Below are positions 1-5,549 of a stretch of DNA of 5,558 nt, piece by piece. The notes beneath the pieces are model-generated. The model ran no database searches. It saw only the letters and a program-made list of their open reading frames with translations, and was not told the origin of the DNA. The first letter of the stretch is position 1, and every line of letters starts with the position of its first letter. A program made the position numbers and the translations under genes. The DNA is from DASYHQ01 sp038223165 (GTDB lineage: Bacteria > Planctomycetota > Phycisphaerae > Tepidisphaerales > Tepidisphaeraceae): the NCBI GenBank assembly GCA_038223165.1, contig JBBRHE010000224.1, forward strand, positions 1 to 5,558, given 5' to 3'.

Positions 1-144
1 ATCTACGCCCCTGCCGGTGTAAGCGGTACCCCGGCCGGTCAAAACAACCCGGCTACGATGGTTGGCCAGGATGGCATTCCGAAGCTCGCGGAAGACAGCA
101 TCCTGCTGCCAACCGACACTGCGACCGGAAACGGCGCCTACTAA
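1..144 (+). CDS. C-terminal end of an unidentified protein (5' part outside window)
   Basis: Frame 1 is open from the first base to a TAA at 142-144 and gives 47 residues. The sequence is rich in Gly, Ala, Pro, Thr and Asn, begins IYAPAGVSGTPAG and ends TDTATGNGAY. There is no membrane segment, cysteine or catalytic motif in what is visible. An intrinsic terminator follows 33 bases after the stop, which supports this as the real end of a transcribed gene. The composition resembles a low-complexity tail of an exported or surface-type protein, but that is only an impression and I do not recognise the family. Confidence 0.6.
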   Translation: MYAPAGVSGTPAGQNNPATMVGQDGIPKLAEDSILLPTDTATGNGAY

Positions 145-177
145 GGTAATCAGGTTCGGAGAATTGCTTAATCGCAG

Positions 178-209
178 AGCCGAAGTTCCATTTGGGACTT
201 CGGCTTTTT
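178..209 (+). terminator. Intrinsic (Rho-independent) terminator after the partial gene
   Basis: The arms AGCCGAAGTTCC (178-189) and GGGACTTCGGCT (194-205) pair over 12 bp with one T-G wobble, enclosing the 4-base loop ATTT. The descending arm runs directly into a T tract (205-209). It separates the upstream partial gene from the ACT-domain gene, whose start lies 55 bases further on. There is no A-run on the left side, so it should act on + strand transcripts only. Confidence 0.9.
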
Positions 210-264
210 ATATGTACCATGGTTTGCTTTGTCCGTAGGATTCGCGACCGCCACGAAGACGACT

Positions 265-744
265 ATGGAAGACCTCCTCCCCCCTCAAACGCTCGACGGT
301 GCCGGATACGAGTCCACCCGTGTTCGCCAGTTCACGGTTTTTATGGAGAGCAAGGTCGGTCGGCTGCAGATGCTCGTGCGGTCGCTGGAGCAGGGGGTGG
401 GGAAGATCGTGGCGTTGTCGATTGAAGAGTCAGGCGACACCGCTCTGGCCCGGTTGATCTTTGCCGAACCCGAGTATGCCCGCGAACTGTTGCGGACGGC
501 GGGGTTTGCGTTTGCGGAGACGGAACTGCTGGCCGTCGAGTTACCGAAGAGGACCAAGCAACCCCTGCTGGCGGTCTGCTCGGCGTTACTGGCGGCGGAG
601 ATCAACATCCATTACGCCTACCCACTTTTACGCCGACCGAGTGGGCCGTCGATGGCGCTGTATACGGACGACCCGACACTGGCGGCGAGGTTGTTGATCA
701 AAAAGGGCTTTACGCTCATTGGTGAGAGCGATCTGCGGGACTAA
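265..744 (+). CDS. Tandem ACT-domain protein
   Basis: This encodes 159 residues that consist almost wholly of two ACT domains, small ligand-binding folds that usually sense amino acids. The first covers about residues 19-88 (VRQFTVFMESKVGRL at 20-34, with the conserved turn glycine Gly32, then IVALSIEES at 48-56). The second covers about 88-155 (LLAVELPKR, then INIHYAYPLL at 113-122). No catalytic domain is attached, so a regulatory or ligand-sensing role is inferred; the ligand is unknown. In the second domain the usual turn glycine is replaced by Lys-Gln (98-99), so its ligand site may have diverged. Stand-alone double-ACT proteins of this style are familiar from planctomycetes and some anaerobes. 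I chose ATG 265; an in-frame TTG at 229 would add 12 residues with no ACT content. Neither start has a clear Shine-Dalgarno site. The preceding terminator implies its own promoter, but none is convincing. Confidence 0.82.
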   Translation: MEDLLPPQTLDGAGYESTRVRQFTVFMESKVGRLQMLVRSLEQGVGKIVALSIEESGDTALARLIFAEPEYARELLRTAGFAFAETELLAVELPKRTKQPLLAVCSALLAAEINIHYAYPLLRRPSGPSMALYTDDPTLAARLLIKKGFTLIGESDLRD

Positions 745-750
745 CTGAGG

Positions 751-826
751 TAAGGATGAAAAAGAGGGGTGAAGGATGAAACTTAATCCTTTAGCGTTCA
801 TCCTTCATCCTTCTTTTTCATCCTTA
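751..826. repeat. Long near-perfect inverted repeat (30-bp stem hairpin)
   Basis: The arms 751-780 and 797-826 are complementary over 30 positions with only two G-T wobbles and no true mismatch. They enclose a 16-base loop (781-796). The arms are built from the short word AAGGATGAA, present twice in the left arm and as its complement TTCATCCTT twice in the right arm, with a further CATCCTT between. It fills 76 of the 87 bases between the ACT gene stop and the rfbD start and ends 5 bases before the rfbD ATG, so as RNA it would hide the ribosome landing site. No target-site duplication is seen at its edges. It could be a dispersed repeat of the REP or MITE type, a processing site, or a translation-blocking structure. 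Confidence 0.85.
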
Positions 827-831
827 TTGCT

Positions 832-1716
832 ATGCTCCAATCCGTTCTCATCACCGGTGCCGGCGGGATGCTCGCCACGGCATTGCAGTCGAAGCTCCAG
901 GCCCGTGGCGCGGTCGCGAACTGCTTTGCCCGTATTGAATTGGACGTCACCAGCGAGCCGGACGTGCGCGCCGCGCTCGAACGCTGTAAGCCAAGCGTCA
1001 TCCTGAACTGTGCGGCGTACACGAAGGTCGACCTGGCTGAGAAAGAAACCGACCGCGCGAACGCCATCAATGGTGACGCCGTCGGTCTACTGGCGCGACT
1101 GGCACGCGATGCGGGCGCGACCCTGGTCCACTACAGCACCGACTACGTCTTCGACGGCATTGTCGATCGTCCACAACAGCCGGCCGATCCTGTCGGCCCG
1201 CGCAGCGCCTACGGTCGATCGAAACTATTGGGGGAGACCCGGCTCCAGGAGAACGCTCCACCCCATTGGCTCATCCTCCGCACGGCGTGGCTGTACGGTC
1301 CCGGTGGCCCCAACTTCGCTGCGACAATGATCAAGGCCGCCCGGGCAGGCAAGCCGCTGAAAGTGGTCGGAGACCAGCACGGTTCACCGACCTTCACGCA
1401 CGACCTCGCCGACGCAACGCTCGACCTGCTCGACCGCGGCGCCGCCAGTGGCATCTATCACGTGACGAACAGCGGTCGAACAACCTGGTTTGACTTTACA
1501 CGGTCGATTCTGGACGAGTTCAAGTTATCGACGGACCTGTCCCCCACGACGACCGCGGACTGGTTTAAGATCAAGCCCGATTCGGCCGTTCGTCCGGCGT
1601 ACAGCGTGTTGGACTTGTCCAAAACTGAAGCCGCACTGGGGCGATCCATGCCCTCCTGGCAAAGGGGTCTCTCCACCTACCACGCCGCCATCGTAGCCGC
1701 TGGTGGAGTCGTCTAG
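832..1716 (+). CDS. rfbD: dTDP-4-dehydrorhamnose reductase
   Basis: This cytoplasmic enzyme reduces dTDP-4-dehydro-L-rhamnose to dTDP-L-rhamnose with NAD(P)H. That is the last step in making the activated rhamnose used for surface polysaccharides. The 294 residues match the family's usual length. The Rossmann nucleotide site is at the very N-terminus (GAGGMLA, 9-15; the third glycine is Ala). NCAAYTKVD is at 59-67 and STDYVFDG at 102-109. The catalytic Tyr127 and Lys131 sit in AYGRSK. RTAWLYG (150-156), GDQHGSPTF (180-188) and RPAYSVLD (254-261) are typical of RfbD. The start must be ATG 832 because the nucleotide motif begins eight residues later. No Shine-Dalgarno site precedes it; the upstream space is taken by a long hairpin. 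No rfbA, rfbB or rfbC lies nearby, so the other pathway genes must be elsewhere. The family contains related SDR sugar reductases, but the motif set favours RfbD. Confidence 0.92.
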   Translation: MLQSVLITGAGGMLATALQSKLQARGAVANCFARIELDVTSEPDVRAALERCKPSVILNCAAYTKVDLAEKETDRANAINGDAVGLLARLARDAGATLVHYSTDYVFDGIVDRPQQPADPVGPRSAYGRSKLLGETRLQENAPPHWLILRTAWLYGPGGPNFAATMIKAARAGKPLKVVGDQHGSPTFTHDLADATLDLLDRGAASGIYHVTNSGRTTWFDFTRSILDEFKLSTDLSPTTTADWFKIKPDSAVRPAYSVLDLSKTEAALGRSMPSWQRGLSTYHAAIVAAGGVV

Positions 1717-2104
1717 CCCAGTCGCAAGACCAGCTACGGAGCTGGACGGTTCATCTGCTAGTTCCGCGTTCTTCCATACCTATCTGCTCCGCAAGTTTCA
1801 TACGGTCACGCAAGTGGTCACAGAGCCGACGCTAGTGATGGCATGCATGCATGTGTCTGCCTTAAGCCACCTGTGTGACCTGGATTACCACAATGAACTG
1901 GATGGAGATGCAGGGAAGGAGCGTTACTGGCATGGGAAGTGCGACATCCGAGACAGTATGTCGCTTGATAATTTGCCGAAATGAACGCTGGATCAATCAG
2001 AAAGTTTCTCAACGGCCGGTGACACGCTTTTCCGGCGAAAAAATGAGATGGAGCGTGAAAATAAATAGTGGGGTGGCGTCACTGGTACGGGAATCGCTTT
2101 AATT
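1717..2104. other. Gene-free stretch after rfbD
   Basis: I see no supportable protein gene on either strand; the short open frames here have no family resemblance and no ribosome binding sites. Visible structure is limited. A 7-bp inverted pair GGTCACA (1816-1822) and TGTGACC (1874-1880) encloses an alternating GCATGCATGC palindrome. A 5-bp pair GCCGG/CCGGC lies at 2015-2019 and 2032-2036. No intrinsic terminator lies between the rfbD stop and 2218, so rfbD transcripts may run through this region to the terminator at 2218-2247. Confidence 0.55.
1730..1745 (+). other. Small hairpin just after rfbD
   Basis: CCAGCT (1730-1735) and AGCTGG (1740-1745) pair perfectly over 6 bp around the tetraloop ACGG, 13 bases after the rfbD stop. 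No T tract follows, so this is not a standard intrinsic terminator. It could protect the mRNA 3' end or be chance. Confidence 0.3.
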
Positions 2105-2247
2105 CTCTCATCTCGCGAACGACGCAGTTCACGACTAAAACTTCGCCCATTCTTCCCCCGATGAGAAGGGTTCCTCTCCTCCCAAACCCCGAGGAACCTT
2201 TCGTCAGCCCCATTCGAAGCCGCCCTTGCCCGGGGCGGCTTTTTTTT
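2105..2247 (+). ncRNA. Candidate small RNA with a C-rich anti-SD-like loop
   Basis: Three helices follow one another on the + strand. TCTCATC (2106-2112) pairs with GATGAGA (2160-2166). A 12-bp hairpin with one G-U pair spans 2165-2202, and the last two pairs of the first helix compete with it. A classic terminator ends the unit at 2247. The 14-base loop of the middle hairpin (2177-2190) reads TCCTCCCAAACCCC, whose first seven bases complement GGGAGGA, a Shine-Dalgarno-like sequence. A -10-like TTTAAT lies at 2098-2103, which would start the RNA near 2110, but no good -35 box is visible. No coding gene precedes the terminator for about 500 bases. I match it to no known RNA family. The alternative is simply the 3' untranslated end of rfbD. 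Confidence 0.35.
2218..2247 (+). terminator. Strong intrinsic terminator in the middle intergenic region
   Basis: AGCCGCCC (2218-2225) pairs perfectly with GGGCGGCT (2233-2240) over 8 bp around a 7-base loop. It is followed by an uninterrupted run of eight T residues (2240-2247). No protein gene ends just before it, so it closes either a small RNA or a long rfbD 3' untranslated region. It also insulates the downstream operon, which has its own promoter. Confidence 0.92.
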
Positions 2248-2294
2248 GCGCGCACAGGCCGGCGGGCTCAGCAGTGCTTCTTGCCCAATTGCTC

Positions 2295-2414
2295 TAACGC
2301 TGAGGCGCCTAGGGAGGAACGCGGAGGAACGCAGAGTAATAAGAGCCAGGCACTACTGTGCGCTCCGCGTTTCTCAGCGACTCTCTGCGTTCCTCTCTCG
2401 GCGCCTCTGCGTTA
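2295..2414. repeat. 120-bp intergenic repeat element with inverted arms
   Basis: The outer arms 2295-2324 and 2385-2414 are complementary at 26 of 30 positions, and two of the four differences are G-T wobbles. A nested inner pair (2324-2336 with 2363-2375) matches at 11 of 13. The left arm also holds a direct tandem repeat of GGAGGAACGC (2313-2322 and 2323-2332). The element is made of short words such as GAGGCGCC, AACGCAGAG and CTCTGCG, a style I associate with dispersed intergenic repeats in many bacterial genomes; this is recollection, not a search. It has no coding capacity, so it is not an autonomous insertion sequence. It sits between a terminator and the promoter of the radical SAM gene. 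Confidence 0.75.
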
Positions 2415-2454
2415 AACGGCTTTCATTTCTTCCGAAGCAAGTTCGCAATTTGTT

Positions 2455-2463
2455 TGGTATAAT
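2455..2463 (+). promoter_or_regulatory. Extended -10 promoter of the radical SAM-udgX operon
   Basis: TGGTATAAT is a perfect TATAAT box (2458-2463) with the TG of an extended -10 element at 2455-2456. No good -35 hexamer lies 16-18 bases upstream, where the sequence is AAGCAA-like, as is usual for extended -10 promoters. Transcription should begin about 7 bases downstream, near 2470-2472, only 2-4 bases before the ATG at 2474, implying a leaderless mRNA. Confidence 0.75.
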
Positions 2464-2473
2464 GTAAGTTGAG

Positions 2474-3727
2474 ATGGATGTTCGACAGAAGCTGACTATT
2501 CTCGCCGATGCGGCCAAGTACGACGCCTCCTGCGCATCATCTGGCAGCAAGCGCAAGGCGAACGGAAAAGGGCTGGGGGACACGAACAAGATTGGCATCT
2601 GTCACAGCTACACACCGGACGGACGGTGCGTGTCGCTTTTGAAGATCCTGCTGACGAACTACTGCATTTATGACTGCCAATATTGTGTCAATCGAGTGAC
2701 CAGCGACGTGCCGCGGGCACGGTTCACGCCTGAAGAGGTGGTCTGGCTAACGCTAGAATTCTATCGGCGGAACTACATTGAGGGCTTGTTCCTTTCCAGC
2801 GGGATCATCCAATCGCCGGACTACACGATGGACCAACTGATCGCGACGGCTCAGCAATTACGAGAGGTGCACCACTACAACGGCTACATCCATCTGAAAG
2901 CGGTGCCGGGCGCAAGTGAAGAGTCGATGGCTCAGGCAGGCAAGTTTGCGGATCGGCTCAGTGCCAACGTCGAATTACCGACCGATGCGGACCTCGCAGC
3001 GCTGGCGCCGGAAAAGACGATGGCGATCGTCCACAAGACGATGGCGCAAATCCGCCGGCGCATCGACGCCAGCAAGTCCGAGCCGTCGCGCCGATTTGCA
3101 GCCCCGAAGTACGCGCCGGCCGGTCAGAGCACGCAGATGATCGTCGGCGCGACCGCCAGTTCCGACGCCGCAATTCTCTCGACAGCGACGACGCTTTACG
3201 GTCAGCAGAAACTTCGACGCGTGTATTACTCTGCATTCAGCCCGATTCCGCACGATGACCCGCGACTGCCCGTCCAACCGGCACCGCTGGTGCGCGAACA
3301 TCGACTGTATCAGGCCGACTGGCTCATCCGCTTTTACGGTTTCAACGCGAGTGAACTGACGACGGTGGACCAACCGAATCTCGACCTCAAACTCGACCCT
3401 AAACTCGCCTGGGCGTTACGGCATCGGGAATTCTTTCCGGTTGATGTGAACAAGGCCTCGCGCGCGGCTATGTTGCGCATTCCCGGCATCGGTGGGCGCA
3501 ACGTCGCGCGGATGTTGTCGATTCGCCGACATCACAAGCTGACGATGGACGATCTCGTCAAGCTGCGCATTTCGGTCGCCAAGGCCCGGCCGTTCGTTGT
3601 GACGGCGGACTTCAACCCCGACGCGATGCGCATCGATCGCGCAGACCTGGCAAAACGCCTCGTCGCGCCCGACCCGCAGATGGAACTTTTCGCCGCTGCG
3701 TCGTCAGCCGCGACGGGGCAAGTGTAG
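2474..3727 (+). CDS. Putative DNA modification/repair radical SAM protein with HhH domain
   Basis: This 417-residue protein carries the radical SAM cluster motif CxxxCxxC as Cys64, Cys68 and Cys71 (NYCIYDCQYC), which binds a 4Fe-4S cluster that cleaves S-adenosylmethionine. SSG at 108-110 is a likely SAM-contacting turn. Residues 320-374 form a helix-hairpin-helix segment (DVNKASRAAMLRIPGIGGRN, 324-343), a non-specific DNA-binding module. The family is named for probable DNA modification or repair and is habitually encoded beside DUF4130 and UdgX proteins, as here. Its substrate is unknown. All six cysteines lie in residues 20-71; three (20, 43, 52) are outside the SAM motif. The tail contains QMELF (402-406), resembling a beta-clamp-binding pentapeptide. 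The length is in the range I expect for the family. ATG 2474 is favoured because MDVRQKLTILADAAKYD is the expected N-terminus. No Shine-Dalgarno site exists and the promoter is immediately upstream, so leaderless translation is likely. Confidence 0.93.
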   Translation: MDVRQKLTILADAAKYDASCASSGSKRKANGKGLGDTNKIGICHSYTPDGRCVSLLKILLTNYCIYDCQYCVNRVTSDVPRARFTPEEVVWLTLEFYRRNYIEGLFLSSGIIQSPDYTMDQLIATAQQLREVHHYNGYIHLKAVPGASEESMAQAGKFADRLSANVELPTDADLAALAPEKTMAIVHKTMAQIRRRIDASKSEPSRRFAAPKYAPAGQSTQMIVGATASSDAAILSTATTLYGQQKLRRVYYSAFSPIPHDDPRLPVQPAPLVREHRLYQADWLIRFYGFNASELTTVDQPNLDLKLDPKLAWALRHREFFPVDVNKASRAAMLRIPGIGGRNVARMLSIRRHHKLTMDDLVKLRISVAKARPFVVTADFNPDAMRIDRADLAKRLVAPDPQMELFAAASSAATGQV

Positions 3728-3739
3728 GTAAACGACGCA

Positions 3740-5245
3740 ATGGAAACCGTCCGCCTTCAACAAACCGACTTTGCCACCTGGCGGCGCGAGGCACGCCGGT
3801 TACTCATATCTAAAGTCCCTCCGAGCGAAGTGGTCTGGTCCGACGGCGAAGTGCTCTTTTCTTCATCGCAATCTACCGAGCTGGAAGGGATGCAAGGCGA
3901 CCTCCGAGTGCCGAAGGAATTTTTGTCGCTTGCGAAGCTCGTTGCGTTTCATCGCGATGCAGAGAAGTGGTCGGTGCTCTATCGAACATTGTGGCGGTTG
4001 ACGCATGACGAGCCTCACTTGCTCGACATCACAGTCGATGATGACACGCGACGGTTGATCGACATGAGCAAGTCCGTCCGCCGCGACGTGCACAAAATGC
4101 ACGCGTTTGTCCGGTTTCGGAAAGTGCTAGGCGAGCATGGTGACGAACATTTCGTCGCGTGGCATCGGCCGGATCATCCCATTGTCCGTCACGTTGCTGG
4201 ATTTTTTCGCGAACGGTTTGGTGTCCAGCGATGGACGATCCTGACACCGGACGAGTCGGTTACATGGGACGGCGAAAGGTTGACGTTTAGTCCAGGCGTT
4301 CCGCAGCGAATGGCACCGCAGGCGGACGAGATCGAGGCAATGTGGAAGACGTACTACGCGTCGATCTTCAATCCCGCGCGAGTGAAAGTACGAGCGATGA
4401 AGAAAGAAATGCCCGTCCGACATTGGGCCACTTTGCCCGAGGCGGAGTTAATCGACGACCTGTTGCGCCAAGCCCCGCAGCGAGTGGAAGAAATGGTGAA
4501 GCGAGACCGAGCCAATCAGTCGCGCGCGAGCGTGTCGTCGTCGGCACTGTTTTCTGGTCAAGCTACGCGAGGCGAGAAGGGGCCATCCGGTGACGGGGTC
4601 GCGTGTGAAACACCGTGGACCGCTCGGCCATTCATTCCCGAAAAACGAGAACTACCTATGCTGGCAGAGGCTGCGAAGGTTTGTAAAGGATGCGACCTGT
4701 ACTGCAACGCGACGCAGACAGTTTTCGGCGAAGGCCCGCTGGACTCGCAGATCGTGATGGTGGGCGAACAGCCCGGTGACAGTGAAGACCTCGAAGGCCG
4801 ACCGTTCGTCGGACCAGCAGGGCAGTTGCTTGACGAGATCATGCAACGTGTCGGCCTGCCGCGCAATCTCGTCTACGTAACCAACGCTGTCAAACACTTC
4901 AAGTTTGAACCGCGCGGCAAGCGCCGCATCCATGCGAAACCGACTGCTCGTGAAATCAGCGCCTGCCGGCCATGGCTGGAAGCGGAACTGCAGATCATCA
5001 AACCGAAAATGTTGGTCTGTCTCGGCGCGACGGCAGCTCAGTCCCTACTCGGCCGCGACTTCCGGGTCACCAAGTCCCGTGGCCAGGTGATGACAACCGA
5101 ATGGGCGCCTTGGACGATCGCCACGATCCACCCCTCGGCGTTGCTCCGCATTCCAGACCGCGCATTAAAGGAAAATACGATGGCGGAGTTCGAGAGCGAT
5201 CTGAAGTTAGTGGCCAAGCATTTGGCTAAACTGCGAGCGGCATAG
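3740..5245 (+). CDS. udgX: DUF4130-UdgX fusion: uracil-DNA binding protein
   Basis: This 501-residue protein has two domains. Residues 1 to about 250 match DUF4130, a 'probable DNA metabolism' domain (MHAFVRFR at 120-127; MPVRHWATLPEAELIDDLL at 224-242). A polar linker spans about 255-298. Residues 299-495 are a UdgX-type uracil-DNA glycosylase domain. Motif A is GEQPGD (342-347), the R-loop KRRIH (394-398) contains His398, and motif B is HPSALLR (464-470). Cys315, Cys318, Cys409 and Cys427 are the likely ligands of the family 4Fe-4S cluster; Cys322 is extra. In studied UdgX proteins the equivalent histidine forms a lasting covalent bond at the uracil site. The gene starts 12 bases after the radical SAM gene stop with only a weak AGGT upstream, so the two are probably co-transcribed and translation may be coupled. 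UdgX alone is about 200 residues; the fusion with DUF4130 is a recurrent arrangement. Confidence 0.95.
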   Translation: METVRLQQTDFATWRREARRLLISKVPPSEVVWSDGEVLFSSSQSTELEGMQGDLRVPKEFLSLAKLVAFHRDAEKWSVLYRTLWRLTHDEPHLLDITVDDDTRRLIDMSKSVRRDVHKMHAFVRFRKVLGEHGDEHFVAWHRPDHPIVRHVAGFFRERFGVQRWTILTPDESVTWDGERLTFSPGVPQRMAPQADEIEAMWKTYYASIFNPARVKVRAMKKEMPVRHWATLPEAELIDDLLRQAPQRVEEMVKRDRANQSRASVSSSALFSGQATRGEKGPSGDGVACETPWTARPFIPEKRELPMLAEAAKVCKGCDLYCNATQTVFGEGPLDSQIVMVGEQPGDSEDLEGRPFVGPAGQLLDEIMQRVGLPRNLVYVTNAVKHFKFEPRGKRRIHAKPTAREISACRPWLEAELQIIKPKMLVCLGATAAQSLLGRDFRVTKSRGQVMTTEWAPWTIATIHPSALLRIPDRALKENTMAEFESDLKLVAKHLAKLRAA

Positions 5246-5520
5246 CAAGCTGTCGCCACTTCAATGCACGGCACCGCTACAACGGGGTGAAGGTCGTCTC
5301 GATCGACAGATCGCCAGCGGTCTCCGCAATACAATCGGCGCTTGTTGAACGGTGCAATTTGCGCCTCTCGATCCAGCCGCGACCTATACTCGCGGTCGGT
5401 CATGGGACGAACGAATAACCGCCCGTACGTCGAAGCAACTGTTGTGTTGGGCATGCCTGGTTAACCGGATTGTGTCCCACCTACCCCTTGACCTTAACGG
5501 CGGGGACATTCAATCGCTGA
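5246..5520. other. Gene-free stretch after udgX
   Basis: No supportable gene is seen on either strand and no intrinsic terminator with a T tract follows udgX. Small hairpins are present: CGATC/GATCG near 5297-5310, and CCGCGA (5377-5382) with TCGCGG (5390-5395) around a 7-base loop. None has recognisable function, so operon termination here may be factor-dependent. Confidence 0.5.
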
Positions 5521-5549
5521 TTGCCCCGTCGACTGATCTGGCGTACAAT
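5521..5549 (+). promoter_or_regulatory. Sigma70-type promoter facing the right edge
   Basis: TTGCCC (5521-5526; 4 of 6 matches to TTGACA) and TACAAT (5544-5549; 5 of 6 matches to TATAAT) are separated by the ideal 17 bases. Transcription would start near 5556 and leave the window, so the gene it drives is not visible. Confidence 0.55.

Noticed and set aside
229..264. In-frame TTG as an upstream start of the ACT protein
   Set aside because: It adds 12 residues without domain content and has no Shine-Dalgarno site; ATG 265 is simpler, though not proven.
1703..1984. 93-codon + strand open frame overlapping the end of rfbD
   Set aside because: It starts with GTG inside rfbD, has no ribosome binding site, no family resemblance and unremarkable composition; likely chance.
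1818..2012. 64-codon - strand open frame in the middle intergenic region
   Set aside because: No start signal, no recognisable domain, and Cys/His residues show no ordered motif.
2374..2598. 74-codon - strand open frame across the repeat and the radical SAM start
   Set aside because: It crosses a non-coding repeat and a promoter and is antisense to a conserved N-terminus; a shadow frame.
4526..4560. SSSALF in the UdgX linker as a second clamp-binding motif
   Set aside because: It lacks the leading glutamine and the spacing of the clamp pentapeptide.
5377..5395. CCGCGA/TCGCGG hairpin containing TATACT as an operator or promoter
   Set aside because: The nearest -35-like TTGCGC is about 20 bases away, and no T tract follows, so neither promoter nor terminator is supported.
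5038..5454. 138-codon - strand open frame overlapping the end of udgX
   Set aside because: More than 200 bases lie antisense to the conserved UdgX C-terminal domain, and the part outside shows no known motif.
5488..5515. TTGACC as a -35 box of another promoter
   Set aside because: No acceptable -10 hexamer lies 16-18 bases downstream; the 5521-5549 pair is much better.
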